Virus record (IMG/VR): IMGVR_UViG_3300027499_000663
Span: 1-56,094 of that record
DNA from: a virus
Reading direction: 5' to 3' (one strand)
DNA length: 56,094 nucleotides
Positions 46,801-55,243 of this stretch are shown here, one piece after another. The translations under genes were made by a program, and so were the position numbers. Numbering within the stretch: position 1 is the stretch's first letter; each line of letters opens with the position of its first letter. Below the pieces are notes generated by a model, which worked only from the letters and a program-made list of their open reading frames with translations, had not been told where the DNA came from and made no database searches.

Positions 46801-47411
46801 TCACCACACTGGACGCTGAGGTCGGAGAAAACTCGGCCAACCTCACCGAGCTCGAGCAGGTCGTCGCGACGAACGAGGAAGCCACCACTACAAAGATCAC
46901 GCAGTTGACGGCGACCGTTGGTGAAAACACCTCTGCCATTCAGGAGACCGCTGAAGCGTTCGCTGACCTTGACGGAAACCTTAGCACTATGTGGTCCGTT
47001 AAAATGTCGGTCACGGCGAACGGGCAGTATGTCGCCGCCGGCATTGGCCTGGGCATCGAGAACGTCGGCGGGGTTTTCCAAAGCCAGTTTCTAGTGAGCG
47101 CGGACCGTTTCGCGATCGTCAACACCATAGCCGGCGGAGCCATCTCGGTCCCGTTTGCAGTGCAAGGCGGTCAGGTGTTCATGAACTCGGCCTTCATCGC
47201 CGACGGCACGATCACCAACGCCAAGATCGGCAGCTACATCAGTTCGACGAACTACATCCCAGGCCAGCAGGGCTGGATTCTCAACAAAGACGGAACGCTG
47301 GAGATCAACGGCATCGTCCCGGGGCAGGGGCGGCTGGTGATCAACTCGCTGAACGTGTCGGTCTACGACGCCAACAACGTGCTGCGTGTCCGTCTCGGCT
47401 ACCTGGGGTAA
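43848..47411 (+). CDS. Tail tip / host specificity protein J-like
   Basis: A 1187-aa central tail fibre. The N-terminal hub region is MIDIHGAKGGESKPKSPTEASDNLRSTNLAKLLIAVGEGEFDE; middle domains include WMVPSNYDPIQRTYTGTWDG and the phrase RWAILSNNQDRTVSFKTG. Fibronectin type III-like repeats (about 610-810: PASVTLTANS..., GYDVEWRKDSGNW) follow, then coiled coils and a C-terminal receptor-binding part with WSVKMSVTANGQYVAAGIGLGIEN. It contacts the host receptor and should be the main host-range determinant. Confidence 0.95.
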   Translation: MGAAQMIDIHGAKGGESKPKSPTEASDNLRSTNLAKLLIAVGEGEFDEVPTDYDIYLDNTPIRDASGNVNFPNVKWDWRPGSVDQTYIPGIPAVENETSLNVELRNDAPWVRSITNTQLSAVRIRFAWPALQRQDDEGNVVGYRIDYAIDLATDGGAYQQVYPDAVDGKTTTRYERSRRIDLPDATTGWQVRVRRLTPNQNSNKIADTMLIAGITEVIDAKLRYPNTALLYIEFDAEQFSNIPAVTVRCRARRWMVPSNYDPIQRTYTGTWDGSMKSAWTNNPAWVTYGVCTEDRFGLGKRIKPFMVDKWELYRIAQYCDQMVPNGLGGVEPRFLCDMNLQGKADAWSLLRDIAGIYRGMTYWAQGQLVMQADMPRAQDFDYVFTRANVVDGKFSYGSASAKTRYTRALVSYDNPANNYDTDVIPFADLDLQRRYGDRPTELSAIGCTRASEAQRRGKWAILSNNQDRTVSFKTGMEGVIPLPGHIIPVADSLLAGREVGGRISAAAGRVVTLDRDTQAKAGDRLIINLPGGRAEGRTVQSVSGRALTVTVAYSEPPLPQLQWALDADDLAIPLYRVLRTKRTAEGDFEISALQFDPSKFAHIDTGARLEERPISVIPITVVPAPASVTLTANSVVSQGIAVATMTITWPAVNGAVGYDVEWRKDSGNWIKLQRTGGTSVDVVGIYAGAYVARVRAVSAFDISSIWRNSILTNLSGKQGLPPAVSYLTASPLLFGIYLKWGFPAGAEDTQRTEIWYGPSTSLEAATKLTDLSYPQSDFSMLGLRAGVTFYFWARLVDRIGNIGPWYPVGIGVQGQSSADAAAILEMIAGEIGRTELGQDILDEIDKIPGLQDQIDSLDGLKGYDPDLPYAKGTLIVEGGHIYQAVQDVPVDTPPPNTAYWADVGDLLETANGLAEQVATHTAEITELDGVVTAQATSLQALRSAYREDDGEGDAIDALRGWNATSSFAQEVKVRTSQNSALTERLTTLDAEVGENSANLTELEQVVATNEEATTTKITQLTATVGENTSAIQETAEAFADLDGNLSTMWSVKMSVTANGQYVAAGIGLGIENVGGVFQSQFLVSADRFAIVNTIAGGAISVPFAVQGGQVFMNSAFIADGTITNAKIGSYISSTNYIPGQQGWILNKDGTLEINGIVPGQGRLVINSLNVSVYDANNVLRVRLGYLG

Positions 47412-47414
47412 TCA

Positions 47415-47771
47415 ATGGCTCTATTTGGCTTGCGTGTCTTTAACGAGAGCGGTCAGCTCGCCATGGACACCAACTCCTTCACCTACCAGGTGCTCTGGCA
47501 GGGCGTGATCGACTTCAGTGGGGGCGTGCCCAGCTACACGCTCAGCATCCCGGGCTTCAACCCTGCCAATTGCGTTTTCATGATCATTCCTACAAGGGCA
47601 CAGGATGTGCAATCGGCTGAGAACGACGGCTTGGGAAACACCAAGTCGTATCCCTACGTCACCACCGCCGCAGGACAGGTAACGGTTCTCGCGAAAAATC
47701 CCTCAGCTGCCGCCGGTGTCACCCAAACAAGGATTGTCGCCAAAGGCTACGCCATCAGGTTTGCAACATGA
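47415..47771 (+). CDS. Hypothetical tail-associated protein, 118 aa
   Basis: MALFGLRVFNESGQLAMDTNSFTYQVLWQGVIDFSGG..., a beta-rich sandwich-like protein directly after J. It is of the type found attached to siphophage tail tips in Pseudomonas phages. Overlaps the next gene by ATGA. No specific function. Confidence 0.7.
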   Translation: MALFGLRVFNESGQLAMDTNSFTYQVLWQGVIDFSGGVPSYTLSIPGFNPANCVFMIIPTRAQDVQSAENDGLGNTKSYPYVTTAAGQVTVLAKNPSAAAGVTQTRIVAKGYAIRFAT

Positions 47772-48427
47772 GCTACGGATTCCAGAGCATCAACGACAAC
47801 TCGTTTGTCCAAATCGACTCAGAGATGCCGCGGTTGTGCATGCTGACGAAGGGGTCGTATGCAGGCAGCACCGATGCTTCGGGGGTTTTCGCCAGGCCTA
47901 TCACCAGTCAGGACCCACCGATTGTGTTTATCCGGCCGGATCCGGGAGGAATCCAGGTGCCGATATCCATCTGGTTCACTGGCGGCCCCGGCAACTGGAC
48001 CGGCTTTTCAATGAAGGCTTCGGTCGTGACGGCCACTTTGAGTGGTCAGTATTTCGTCGCCGCATGGGCATCGATGGGGACTGCCGCGTACGGAATGCGT
48101 CTGTGGGGGCCGGGCGGTGAGCTGGTGTACGACAGTGGGGCGCCGGCTGTGGTGGTCACTTTCGCCGCCGGCAACTGGACATATCTGGGCGACGAGGTAC
48201 TTACAGTCGGTCGTCGTTACATCTGGGGCATCGGCAAGTCACTGGGGGCTGATGAGTTCATTTCTTTGAACCCATTCGCCATGAACTGCCACAACGCCTC
48301 CACCGGTGGCGGGTGCGCGCTGGGCGTGGACTACGCCAATGGTCGCATCCTGATGTATAGCCTCGCGACAAACGCCTGGACCGATCAAGGCCACAGGCCA
48401 TTTCTCTGCGCCAAGTTGCTGGCCTGA
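47768..48427 (+). CDS. Hypothetical tail-associated protein, 219 aa
   Basis: MSYGFQSINDNSFVQIDSEMPRLCMLTKGSYAG..., beta-rich throughout, with repeated GxxNWTYLGDE and GPGGELVYDS strands. It is coupled to the 118-aa gene. Probably part of the distal tail or fibre base. Unrecognised. Confidence 0.7.
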   Translation: MSYGFQSINDNSFVQIDSEMPRLCMLTKGSYAGSTDASGVFARPITSQDPPIVFIRPDPGGIQVPISIWFTGGPGNWTGFSMKASVVTATLSGQYFVAAWASMGTAAYGMRLWGPGGELVYDSGAPAVVVTFAAGNWTYLGDEVLTVGRRYIWGIGKSLGADEFISLNPFAMNCHNASTGGGCALGVDYANGRILMYSLATNAWTDQGHRPFLCAKLLA

Positions 48428-48448
48428 TCAAATTTCTGGAGATATTTA

Positions 48449-49714
48449 ATGCCCTGGTACAAGTCAGGAACGGTCTCTGTCGCCCAAAATTCGAATGCAG
48501 TGATCGGCACCAGCACCGCGTTTATCGCTAATGGTCGAGTAGGGGATGCTTTTCAAGGTCCAGATGGTAACTGGTACGAGGTCACGAATATTGCCAGCGA
48601 CACGGCGATGTCGATCGCTCCCAACTATCAAGGCCTCACGAATGCGGCCGGTGCTTACGCCCTGGCCCCGATGCAGGGCTACGTGAAGGACACCGCTGAT
48701 GCCCTGCGTGAAGCATCGTTACAGATGGGCAATGCATTGGACGGGTTGGATGAGAGCGTGCTGCAGGCAGCTGGCTCTGCCGCAGCGGCGCTCGCTTCCA
48801 AAAATGCCGCTGCGACGTCAGAAGCCAATGCCGGTGCGTCCGCCGGTGCGGCGCTTAGTTCGGAGAACGCGGCAGCAACGTCGGAAACCAATGCGGCTCA
48901 GTCAGCCTCGGCGTCGCTCGCTTCCAAGAACGCCGCGGCGATCTCCGAAACGAATGCGGGCACCTCGGCTTCCGCTGCTTTGACCTCCAAGAACGCAGCT
49001 GCGCTCTCTGAAACGAATGCTGCTGAATCCGCAGCAACGGCTGCCGGATTAGGTGTCGGCCCGGGCTACATCGATGGCTTGATCCCGGTTTGGAACTCAA
49101 GCAGTTCGATAACCATCCTCCCGGGCGCGGCTTTCATTCAGAGTTCGAACAAGGTGCTGCGAGTACCGTCCGGGATAACCCTGACGGGAATAGGGGGGCT
49201 GACCGCTGACGTATTCTATTACCTCTATCTCTACGATAATGCCGGAACCCCAGCCATTGAACTTTCTGCTGTCGCGCCTGCCGCACCGTACTCGGGAGCG
49301 GCGCGGTCAAAAACTGGCGATACTTCCCGCAGGTTTATCTGCGCGCTGCGATCAGGGGCGGGCGGTACGCTGTACGGATTTCAGGCTTCGAACGGACTGA
49401 TCTACTACGCGACAGGTACGAATGTGGCTCCATTCCGCCGGCTGAGCGGTGGTGGATCGACTACCTACGCTTCGATTTCTCTTTCTACGGTAGTTCCCCC
49501 TACCACTCAAACAGCCATCATCCGGGGAGCTGCGACTACCGGTGTCGCCGGCGTAAGTAACTCCGTTGCGGGAAGCACACCGGTAACACAGTTCGATGCC
49601 GGTGCGCGTTATGAGATGGCGTTCCCCACTGCGGCGGATCAGTCAATTCTGTACGCGATGCTCAGTGCTGGAATCTTTAGCCTTGATGTCTGCGGATATG
49701 GGATGGACCGATAA
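48449..49714 (+). CDS. Tail fibre protein with Ala-rich repeats
   Basis: A 421-aa protein. The N-terminal beta domain (MPWYKSGTVSVAQNSNAVIGTSTAFIANGRVGDAFQGPDGNWYEV) resembles phage fibre adhesion-type attachment domains. About 110-200 is a tandem array of a roughly 18-residue unit (SKNAAATSEANAGASAGA, with four to five copies), forming a trimeric shaft as in lambda Stf-like fibres. The C-terminal half is beta-rich and is the probable receptor-binding tip. Confidence 0.88.
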   Translation: MPWYKSGTVSVAQNSNAVIGTSTAFIANGRVGDAFQGPDGNWYEVTNIASDTAMSIAPNYQGLTNAAGAYALAPMQGYVKDTADALREASLQMGNALDGLDESVLQAAGSAAAALASKNAAATSEANAGASAGAALSSENAAATSETNAAQSASASLASKNAAAISETNAGTSASAALTSKNAAALSETNAAESAATAAGLGVGPGYIDGLIPVWNSSSSITILPGAAFIQSSNKVLRVPSGITLTGIGGLTADVFYYLYLYDNAGTPAIELSAVAPAAPYSGAARSKTGDTSRRFICALRSGAGGTLYGFQASNGLIYYATGTNVAPFRRLSGGGSTTYASISLSTVVPPTTQTAIIRGAATTGVAGVSNSVAGSTPVTQFDAGARYEMAFPTAADQSILYAMLSAGIFSLDVCGYGMDR

Positions 49715-50052
49715 TGCCTTATGCAATCACTGAAAGTGGATGGCGCGGCGTGGACGAGGGGTGGCCGGTTGAGCCTGGTGAAACCTATGTCGAGGAACTG
49801 CCTGAATGGTTGGTCGAGAAAGGCGTACAGGCAGAGCTTGTTCGTGAATCGACGGCCGCACTCAAGATCCTGATGGAGGTGGCCAGCACGGTTATCGCCC
49901 CGCTACAGGCGGGGGTCGATCTGGATGAGATCAGCGACGACGATCGTGTGCGCTGGCGCAACTGGAAACGCTACCTCATCGCCTTGAGCAAAACTCCGGA
50001 GCGCACCGGATGGCCATCGGCCCCTGACTGGCCGAACACCCCTGAATCCTGA
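49714..50052 (+). CDS. Tail fibre assembly chaperone
   Basis: A 112-aa protein ending WRNWKRYLIALSKTPERTGWPSAPDWPNTPES, the hallmark of tail fibre assembly proteins (W-x-x-Y-x-x-x-L-x-x-x...WP-x-x-P). It should help fold or attach the upstream fibre. Its ATG overlaps the fibre stop. Confidence 0.88.
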   Translation: MPYAITESGWRGVDEGWPVEPGETYVEELPEWLVEKGVQAELVRESTAALKILMEVASTVIAPLQAGVDLDEISDDDRVRWRNWKRYLIALSKTPERTGWPSAPDWPNTPES

Positions 50053-50079
50053 GCCCGCTATTGAGCGGGTATTTTTTTG
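50053..50079 (+). terminator. Terminator between fibre and lysis genes
   Basis: CCCGC (50054-50058) / GCGGG (50065-50069), then TA and seven T. It sits between the chaperone stop and the endolysin ribosome site. Confidence 0.75.
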
Positions 50080-50093
50080 CCTGGAGAAAAGTG

Positions 50094-50627
50094 ATGCCCA
50101 TCACCCAGCAGCAACTGCTTCAGATCCTCCCGAACGCTGGCGCCAAAGCCGGCGTTTTTGTTCCTGTCCTTAATACGGCGATGCAGCGGTACCAGATTGT
50201 CGGGGCCAAACGCGCGGCAGCGTTCATTGCGCAGATCGGCCATGAGTCTGGCCAGCTTCAGTGGGTTCGTGAGATTTGGGGGCCGACACCGGCACAGGCG
50301 AAGTACGAGGGGCGGGTGGACCTCGGAAACACCGCCGCCGGCGACGGCTTCAAGTTCCGCGGGCGCGGCCTGATTCAGGTAACCGGCCGGGCCAACTACG
50401 CGGTATGCGGCGAAGCGCTGGGCATGGACCTGGTCAAACAGCCTGAGCTGCTGGAGTTACCGCAGCACGCGGCGATGTCGGCGGCGTGGTTCTGGAAACA
50501 GAAAGGGTTGAACGACCTGGCTGACAGCGACCAGTTCAACACCATCACCCGGCGCATCAATGGCGGGCTTAACGGCCTGCAGGATCGTCTGGAAATCTGG
50601 GCGCGTGCCCGGAAGGTGCTGGCGTGA
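50094..50627 (+). CDS. GH19-type endolysin
   Basis: A 177-aa muralytic enzyme of glycoside hydrolase family 19 (chitinase/lysozyme type). It has RAAAFIAQIGHESGQLQWVREIW with catalytic Glu51 (GHESG) and Glu60, then GDGFKFRGRGLIQVTGRANYAVCGEALGMDL, AAMSAAWFWKQKGLND and TRRINGGLNGLQDR. There is no signal peptide, so a holin is required. The ATG at 50094 follows GGAGAAAAGTG; a longer start at 50061 lies inside the terminator. Confidence 0.94.
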   Translation: MPITQQQLLQILPNAGAKAGVFVPVLNTAMQRYQIVGAKRAAAFIAQIGHESGQLQWVREIWGPTPAQAKYEGRVDLGNTAAGDGFKFRGRGLIQVTGRANYAVCGEALGMDLVKQPELLELPQHAAMSAAWFWKQKGLNDLADSDQFNTITRRINGGLNGLQDRLEIWARARKVLA

Positions 50628-51130
50628 ATGCCGTCCCGTGGAGGGTTGTTGGCGCGCTGGCGCTACTCCTGCTCGGCGCCGCCAGTGCCTGGCAGTTCCA
50701 GGGCTGGCGCTACGGAAAGCAGTTAGCCGATCAGGCCCGCTCCCACACCGACACCCTCAACCAGCTGGCCATGGTCGGCGCGGCTGCGCAGAAGGACGAG
50801 CAGGACAAGCGCCTGGTGCTCGAGCAGCGGCTGGCGGCCAGCGAGCAAACCCACTTCGAGAAAATGACCAATGCTGAAAAAGACCAGGCTCGCCTGCGCG
50901 ATCGCCTTGCCACTTCTGATCTGCGGCTGTCAGTCATCCTTGCAAAGGGTTCAGCCAGTGGCTGTTCAGTGCCTGCCTCCCCCGGCGCCGGCGGCGTGGT
51001 TCATGGCCCCATACGAGCCGAACTTGACTCGGCGTATGCTCAACGAATTATCGCTATCACCGATGAAGGCGACCGGGGATTGATCGCGTTGGCCGCGTGC
51101 CAGGCCTACGCGTCAGAATTATCTCGCTGA
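50624..51130 (+). CDS. Rz-like inner-membrane spanin
   Basis: A 168-aa protein with one N-terminal membrane helix (WRVVGALALLLLGAASAWQF) and a periplasmic coiled coil (QKDEQDKRLVLEQRLAASEQTHFEKMTNAEKDQARLRDRLA). It overlaps the endolysin gene by ATGA and contains an Rz1 gene in another frame. The pair should fuse the inner and outer membranes at the end of lysis. Confidence 0.9.
   Translation: MNAVPWRVVGALALLLLGAASAWQFQGWRYGKQLADQARSHTDTLNQLAMVGAAAQKDEQDKRLVLEQRLAASEQTHFEKMTNAEKDQARLRDRLATSDLRLSVILAKGSASGCSVPASPGAGGVVHGPIRAELDSAYAQRIIAITDEGDRGLIALAACQAYASELSR
50871..51083 (+). CDS. Rz1-like outer-membrane spanin lipoprotein (nested)
   Basis: A 70-aa frame wholly inside Rz. Signal sequence and lipobox MLKKTRLACAIALPLLICGC (lipidated Cys20), then a short Pro-rich part (PVAVQCLPPPAPAAW). 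Nested Rz1 with these traits is well known in lambdoid phages. Forms the spanin complex with Rz. Confidence 0.85.
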   Translation: MLKKTRLACAIALPLLICGCQSSLQRVQPVAVQCLPPPAPAAWFMAPYEPNLTRRMLNELSLSPMKATGD

Positions 51131-51214
51131 TATGAAAAAGGGGCGTCGTAAGGATCCTCACCTTTGAGAATTCGAATTTGGGTGCTCAGTTCGTTTCGAA
51201 ACGCGAATAGAGTT

Positions 51215-53110
51215 TTAGCGAGTCCATTGACGGTAACTCCCAAACACCGCTTCATGCCATTCATTGGTTAAGCCTAGTCCATGACGAACCACTTCCGGCG
51301 GACATTGCACGGCAGCGACGACTTCGGTTAGGCCCCGCCACAACTCAGCCGCTCGAACGGATCCGAGTTTGGAGAAATCGCAAGTTACGAGGGCCATCCC
51401 AGCCGCCCCCCGTAAGACTCCTTCTTCATTGCGACCAGCATTGGAGAAGATCATCTCAGTATCGACCGGACGGGTCACAATAAATCTGATGTCGGGGCGC
51501 AATAACCCAAGAATGGTCACAATCCTATAGTCGGCTAGCATTACAGCCCCCGTCGCGGTGTTTGCCGCGATCTGCTGAGCTGCCGCTAGATCTTGCGGTG
51601 GGAACTTAAGGCCCGGCTCGGCGACCACCGTGCTATTCAGTGCTGGCACCTTCGCCAACACTGTGCCCGCAACCAGCATACAGGCGACGATTACAGCACA
51701 CACACGGCGGCTTCCTGGAATGGAAGCCCACCGATACAGAGCCGCGGTCGCTAGCCCGGCCCAGAGCGGCACCACAAATGCGTACGCCAGGCGCCAATAG
51801 GCGCCCGGGGTCACGATACGCATGAGAACATCGCGAACCCCCGGCGACGTTATTAGAAGGACACACACCAGCAAATAGGCAAAGAGCCCTCGGGTTTGCG
51901 GGTTCCTTCGGCCCAGGAAGATCGCAGTAGCTAGCAGAGCCAAATCCAAAAGAATGCTTGGTCGATCGAACACCAGAGCAAGGCTATCCAAATAGGAAAT
52001 TGGCCAGCCGCCTGTCTGGTAGAAAGAGATGTTTCCAAGCTTCGGGAGCAAGCCGATCCACGGCAATATTGCCACCAGCGCCGGCAACAACAAGACGGAA
52101 GCTACTGCGAGCATTCTTTTGCCTGAGTTTCGTGACATGCCAAGGGCGAGCCAAGCGCCGACGCTCGCAACCCCAATCACGAATGGCATCAAGAATAGTG
52201 CCGTACCACTGAGGCCTATGCCAGCCACGCTCACGGCATGCAAGCGCACAAAGTCAGAGCTTCGCCCGAACTGCACAAAGCGCATGCCGAACAGCAACCC
52301 CAGGGGGACCATTAGTTCTATGAGAGCGCACTTACCTTGCCAACTTCGTAAGACCGTGAAGTTTCCCCAATCACGATGGCTGTTGCCACTCAGCAAGAAA
52401 GCGATCAAGACCACCAGAGTTCCTGATATGGCTGCCGGCATAGGCACTCTACAGAAGCGCAGCAACAGGAAATATACTAGTGGCAGCATGAAGTTAACGA
52501 GCGTCCCGATGCCTTGATGAACTGCCAAAATTTGAGGAATATGTAGGATACGTGCCATCAGAGCCGTGGTCACTTCGAAGGACGTGAAGACGTGCAACGG
52601 CGTCAGCGGCGGAAGGCCAGCCACCTCGTGGGCTGTGTCGCCCAATGCGAAGGGCTGGTCGAGTGAGATCGAAGCGACAATCGCGCGATGCGAAAAAGCC
52701 ATATCGTCGCTGTCTGGCCGGTTGGTAAACGTGCTGACTGTTGCCGAGAGCAAACAAAGCGAGAGCAACAAAAAGCTCCAACGCCCATATCCAGAGATGC
52801 GCCAATCAAGTTTTCCCATTCTTAGCGAAATCAAAGCTGCAACGGCCAAAGCCAAGCATGCCGGGAACCAAACTTTTCCTGGGAGACGTAAAAGGAGCAC
52901 CGCCCAGTAAGCGATGCTAGCCACGACAGCCCACGTCAACATCAGATCGACTGCAAGAGCCGCAGTCCTTTCCGGGTGGGATGCATTTACGGTACGGTTT
53001 ATCTGGCTAGGATTAAAGCGGTTCGTTGAACGGAATTGGGGCAAAGTCACGATAATCTTGGGGCCTTCGAGTCGTTTTATTTGGACCTGTGGAAATTCGA
53101 AACGGATCAT
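51215..53110 (-). CDS. Large polytopic membrane protein, GT-C-like; likely surface conversion
   Basis: A 631-aa protein with about eleven to twelve membrane helices. After a soluble N-terminus (about 45 residues) and three helices, a large loop carries TNRPDSDDMAFSHRAIVASISL. Its DSDD motif in the first large loop is typical of GT-C-fold glycosyltransferases. A soluble C-terminal domain (about 540-631) follows. Phage-borne proteins of this type commonly modify O-antigen and change phage adsorption. It is transcribed against the late genes, so it is probably expressed in the lysogen. No GtrA/GtrB partner is present. DUF6077-like is a possible alternative label. Confidence 0.65.
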   Translation of the reverse strand: MIRFEFPQVQIKRLEGPKIIVTLPQFRSTNRFNPSQINRTVNASHPERTAALAVDLMLTWAVVASIAYWAVLLLRLPGKVWFPACLALAVAALISLRMGKLDWRISGYGRWSFLLLSLCLLSATVSTFTNRPDSDDMAFSHRAIVASISLDQPFALGDTAHEVAGLPPLTPLHVFTSFEVTTALMARILHIPQILAVHQGIGTLVNFMLPLVYFLLLRFCRVPMPAAISGTLVVLIAFLLSGNSHRDWGNFTVLRSWQGKCALIELMVPLGLLFGMRFVQFGRSSDFVRLHAVSVAGIGLSGTALFLMPFVIGVASVGAWLALGMSRNSGKRMLAVASVLLLPALVAILPWIGLLPKLGNISFYQTGGWPISYLDSLALVFDRPSILLDLALLATAIFLGRRNPQTRGLFAYLLVCVLLITSPGVRDVLMRIVTPGAYWRLAYAFVVPLWAGLATAALYRWASIPGSRRVCAVIVACMLVAGTVLAKVPALNSTVVAEPGLKFPPQDLAAAQQIAANTATGAVMLADYRIVTILGLLRPDIRFIVTRPVDTEMIFSNAGRNEEGVLRGAAGMALVTCDFSKLGSVRAAELWRGLTEVVAAVQCPPEVVRHGLGLTNEWHEAVFGSYRQWTR

Positions 53111-53316
53111 GTCGCAACATGATTGTTAAAGCTTCGTCATTTATCTACTCGAACAAACTACTTACATAGTTTATCACAGGATGCCCATCGAATTCTTGTT
53201 TATAGGCAGGGCGTCGATCATGGAATCCTAAGATAAGTTTGCCGGATAATTCCTATGCCCTTATGAAGTACGCTCAGGAACATGAATCCCAATATCAGCT
53301 TTTAAGCCGATTGCTG

Positions 53317-53526
53317 TCACTCCGGTGTCATCATCACCGCAAGCGTCATCTTGATGAACACCTCATTTCGGTCGATCGCGACCAGGGCGCCCCGGACGTT
53401 CTCGGCGATCTCGACACCGCCGCGAGACTCAACCCAGTTTGAAAGCTCCATGATGGCGGTCTCGAGGGCCAGCTGGTTTTCGTTGATTTTGAACAGCAGG
53501 GAAGGGAGCAGATCGGAATGTGGCAT
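53317..53526 (-). CDS. Small phage protein, paralogue A, 69 aa
   Basis: MPHSDLLPSLLFKINENQLALETAIMELSNWVESRGGVEIAENVRGALVAIDRNEVFIKMTLAVMMTPE: helical and conserved in Pseudomonas prophages. About 87 percent identical by eye to the protein at 55034-55243. AGAGGA precedes the ATG. It lies within a duplicated segment of about 300 bp. Unknown function. Confidence 0.75.
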   Translation of the reverse strand: MPHSDLLPSLLFKINENQLALETAIMELSNWVESRGGVEIAENVRGALVAIDRNEVFIKMTLAVMMTPE

Positions 53527-53611
53527 CGCGAATCCTCTGACTTGAGGTCAAGCGTAGCACTGCATAGAAAGGATGTTTAACGGTCGGCAGGACGCCGAAA
53601 GGAGGGGAGAG
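53317..53611. repeat. Duplicated segment, left copy
   Basis: About 295 bp including paralogue A and its upstream DNA up to the phrase GGCAGGACGCC (53586-53596) and a GA-rich tail. It matches 55034-55333 in the same orientation. The two copies flank the acyltransferase gene and would support its loss or exchange by homologous recombination. Confidence 0.8.
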
Positions 53612-53856
53612 ACCTGTCTAAAACTACCTCGGCCTTACTTGGTTTCATTGGCCCGAAAAGCGCCTATGTCGGGATAGAGTTTTAGACGGTCGTCAATGCA
53701 TACCATTGGAATAGAAGCCCCGCCGGCCATTTCCAAAAGTACTGCTGCATCAGTGGTGCATTATTGGGCGGAGGGCAAGCAACGCCGGCGACTTTGGCGT
53801 CGACGCCGCAAGCGTGAGTCTGATGAATGGACAATTGAGCCGTTCACTGGCTGAGC
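53612..53856. other. No gene seen between paralogue A region and acyltransferase
   Basis: Together with the duplicated non-coding part, about 330 bp lack a supported gene. One plus-strand frame (MSLMNGQLSRSLAELK... at 53814) runs into the acyltransferase gene antisense and is unsupported. No terminator with a T-run is evident. Confidence 0.5.
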
Positions 53857-54873
53857 TCAAGCCTTGGCAGTTTCCATGGAGCGTTTGCGGAAGCTCCGCG
53901 CATAACTTAACGCGGGCTTCTCAAAACAGAACCACGACAGGGTTGCGAGTAGCACCGTTACACACGCGGCGGCAGCCATGGATGGATAGAACCCTAAGCC
54001 GGTACAGTTGATCAGCAATTGCTGGACTGGGAAAGCGTATAGGTAGAGGCCGTACGAGATGTCAAATCGACCACGGATGATCGGGTCGTTGAGCATGGTC
54101 CCGAGCGCGAGCGTGAAGAGGCTGAAGCCGATGCTGGAGAGCATCAAAGGCGCGGGGCCGACGACGGAGACACCGATCAGTACCACCCCCAGCCCGGCCA
54201 TAATAGTTTTCGAGCGCAAGCTACCCAGCAGGCTCTGGTGGAACGCCAGTGTTGATCCGACGAAGAACGCAATGCACACAGACGTGTAAATACCGACCTT
54301 GCCCGCAATGGGGTGGTCTACCGATATGCTGACGATGTGCAGCGCGCAGAAGCCTATAAGGACGAGCAATGGTACCAAAGACTTAATCGACAAGCTCAAT
54401 GCCAGTGCAACCAGGACATAGCAGCCGAATTCAAATTTAAGCGTCCACAGGCTTCCGTTTAACGACTCCTGAAAAATAAACCCTTCTGTTACTGCTTCTA
54501 TGTTTGCCCGGCCAAACGCCGCTATCTGGAGAAATTTCTGCAGCGCTTCACCGCTGCGTGCTGTGACTAAAATGCCGTCTCCGCTGAAAAAGCCACCTAT
54601 CAGGTACACCATTACGAATGAGCAAACGATGAGAGCCGGGAATATCCTGGCGATCCGGTTGACCGCGTAGACCTTCAGAGAGGTCCGCGTGAAGCTTTGG
54701 GTTATGAGGTACCCCGAGATGGCAAAGAACGCGATGACTGCAAACCCTCCCAAGGAATTGACTCCGTGGAATGCGGGCTCAGTTTTGCCGGACAGAACGA
54801 AATGGTGGCTGATTAGAACCATCAGCGCGGCGATATGCCTGATCAAATCAAATGCATTGTTGCGACTCAGCAT
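53857..54873 (-). CDS. OafA-type acyltransferase (acyltransferase 3 family)
   Basis: A 338-aa polytopic membrane protein. It starts MLSRNNAFDLIRHIAALMVLISHHFVLSG, with the family RxxAAxxVxxxH signature (catalytic His at the end of helix 1). FFAISGYLITQSF, VNRIARIFPAL, SLWTLKFEFGCYVLVAL and a final SWFCFEKPALSYARSF are all typical. It would acetylate (or similarly acylate) a surface polysaccharide, probably O-antigen, a classical seroconversion function. AT-richer than the structural genes and bounded by two copies of a small gene, it looks like exchangeable cargo. Confidence 0.92.
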   Translation of the reverse strand: MLSRNNAFDLIRHIAALMVLISHHFVLSGKTEPAFHGVNSLGGFAVIAFFAISGYLITQSFTRTSLKVYAVNRIARIFPALIVCSFVMVYLIGGFFSGDGILVTARSGEALQKFLQIAAFGRANIEAVTEGFIFQESLNGSLWTLKFEFGCYVLVALALSLSIKSLVPLLVLIGFCALHIVSISVDHPIAGKVGIYTSVCIAFFVGSTLAFHQSLLGSLRSKTIMAGLGVVLIGVSVVGPAPLMLSSIGFSLFTLALGTMLNDPIIRGRFDISYGLYLYAFPVQQLLINCTGLGFYPSMAAAACVTVLLATLSWFCFEKPALSYARSFRKRSMETAKA

Positions 54874-55033
54874 TAACAGCGCCCGCTATATGTATTCCTG
54901 AGTGCGTCATCTTCCATGGAACGTTGGAAGTTTTCTACTCGCCGGCAGACTTTTGTTGAAAATTTGATACAACATTGGGCTGATACATTTCTCAGCGAGG
55001 GGTGCAGGACCTGAACGTAGCGATCAATTGTTT

Positions 55034-55243
55034 TCACTCCGGTGCCATCATCACCGCCAGTGTCATCTTGATGAATTCCTCGTTGCGGTCGATCGCGACC
55101 AGGGCGCCGCGGACGTTGCCGGCAATCTCAGAGCCGCCGCGTTTCTCTACCCAATCTGACAGTTCCATGATCGCCGCCTCCAAGGCCAGCTGGTTTTCGT
55201 TGATTTTGAGGAGCAGGGAAGGGAGCAGGTCTGAATTTGGCAT
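55034..55243 (-). CDS. Small phage protein, paralogue B, 69 aa
   Basis: MPNSDLLPSLLLKINENQLALEAAIMELSDWVEKRGGSEIAGNVRGALVAIDRNEEFIKMTLAVMMAPE, a close copy of the protein at 53317-53526. GGAGG eight bases before the ATG at 55243 favours it over an in-frame start at 55288. It is common near the right end of Pseudomonas prophages; role unknown. Confidence 0.75.
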   Translation of the reverse strand: MPNSDLLPSLLLKINENQLALEAAIMELSDWVEKRGGSEIAGNVRGALVAIDRNEEFIKMTLAVMMAPE

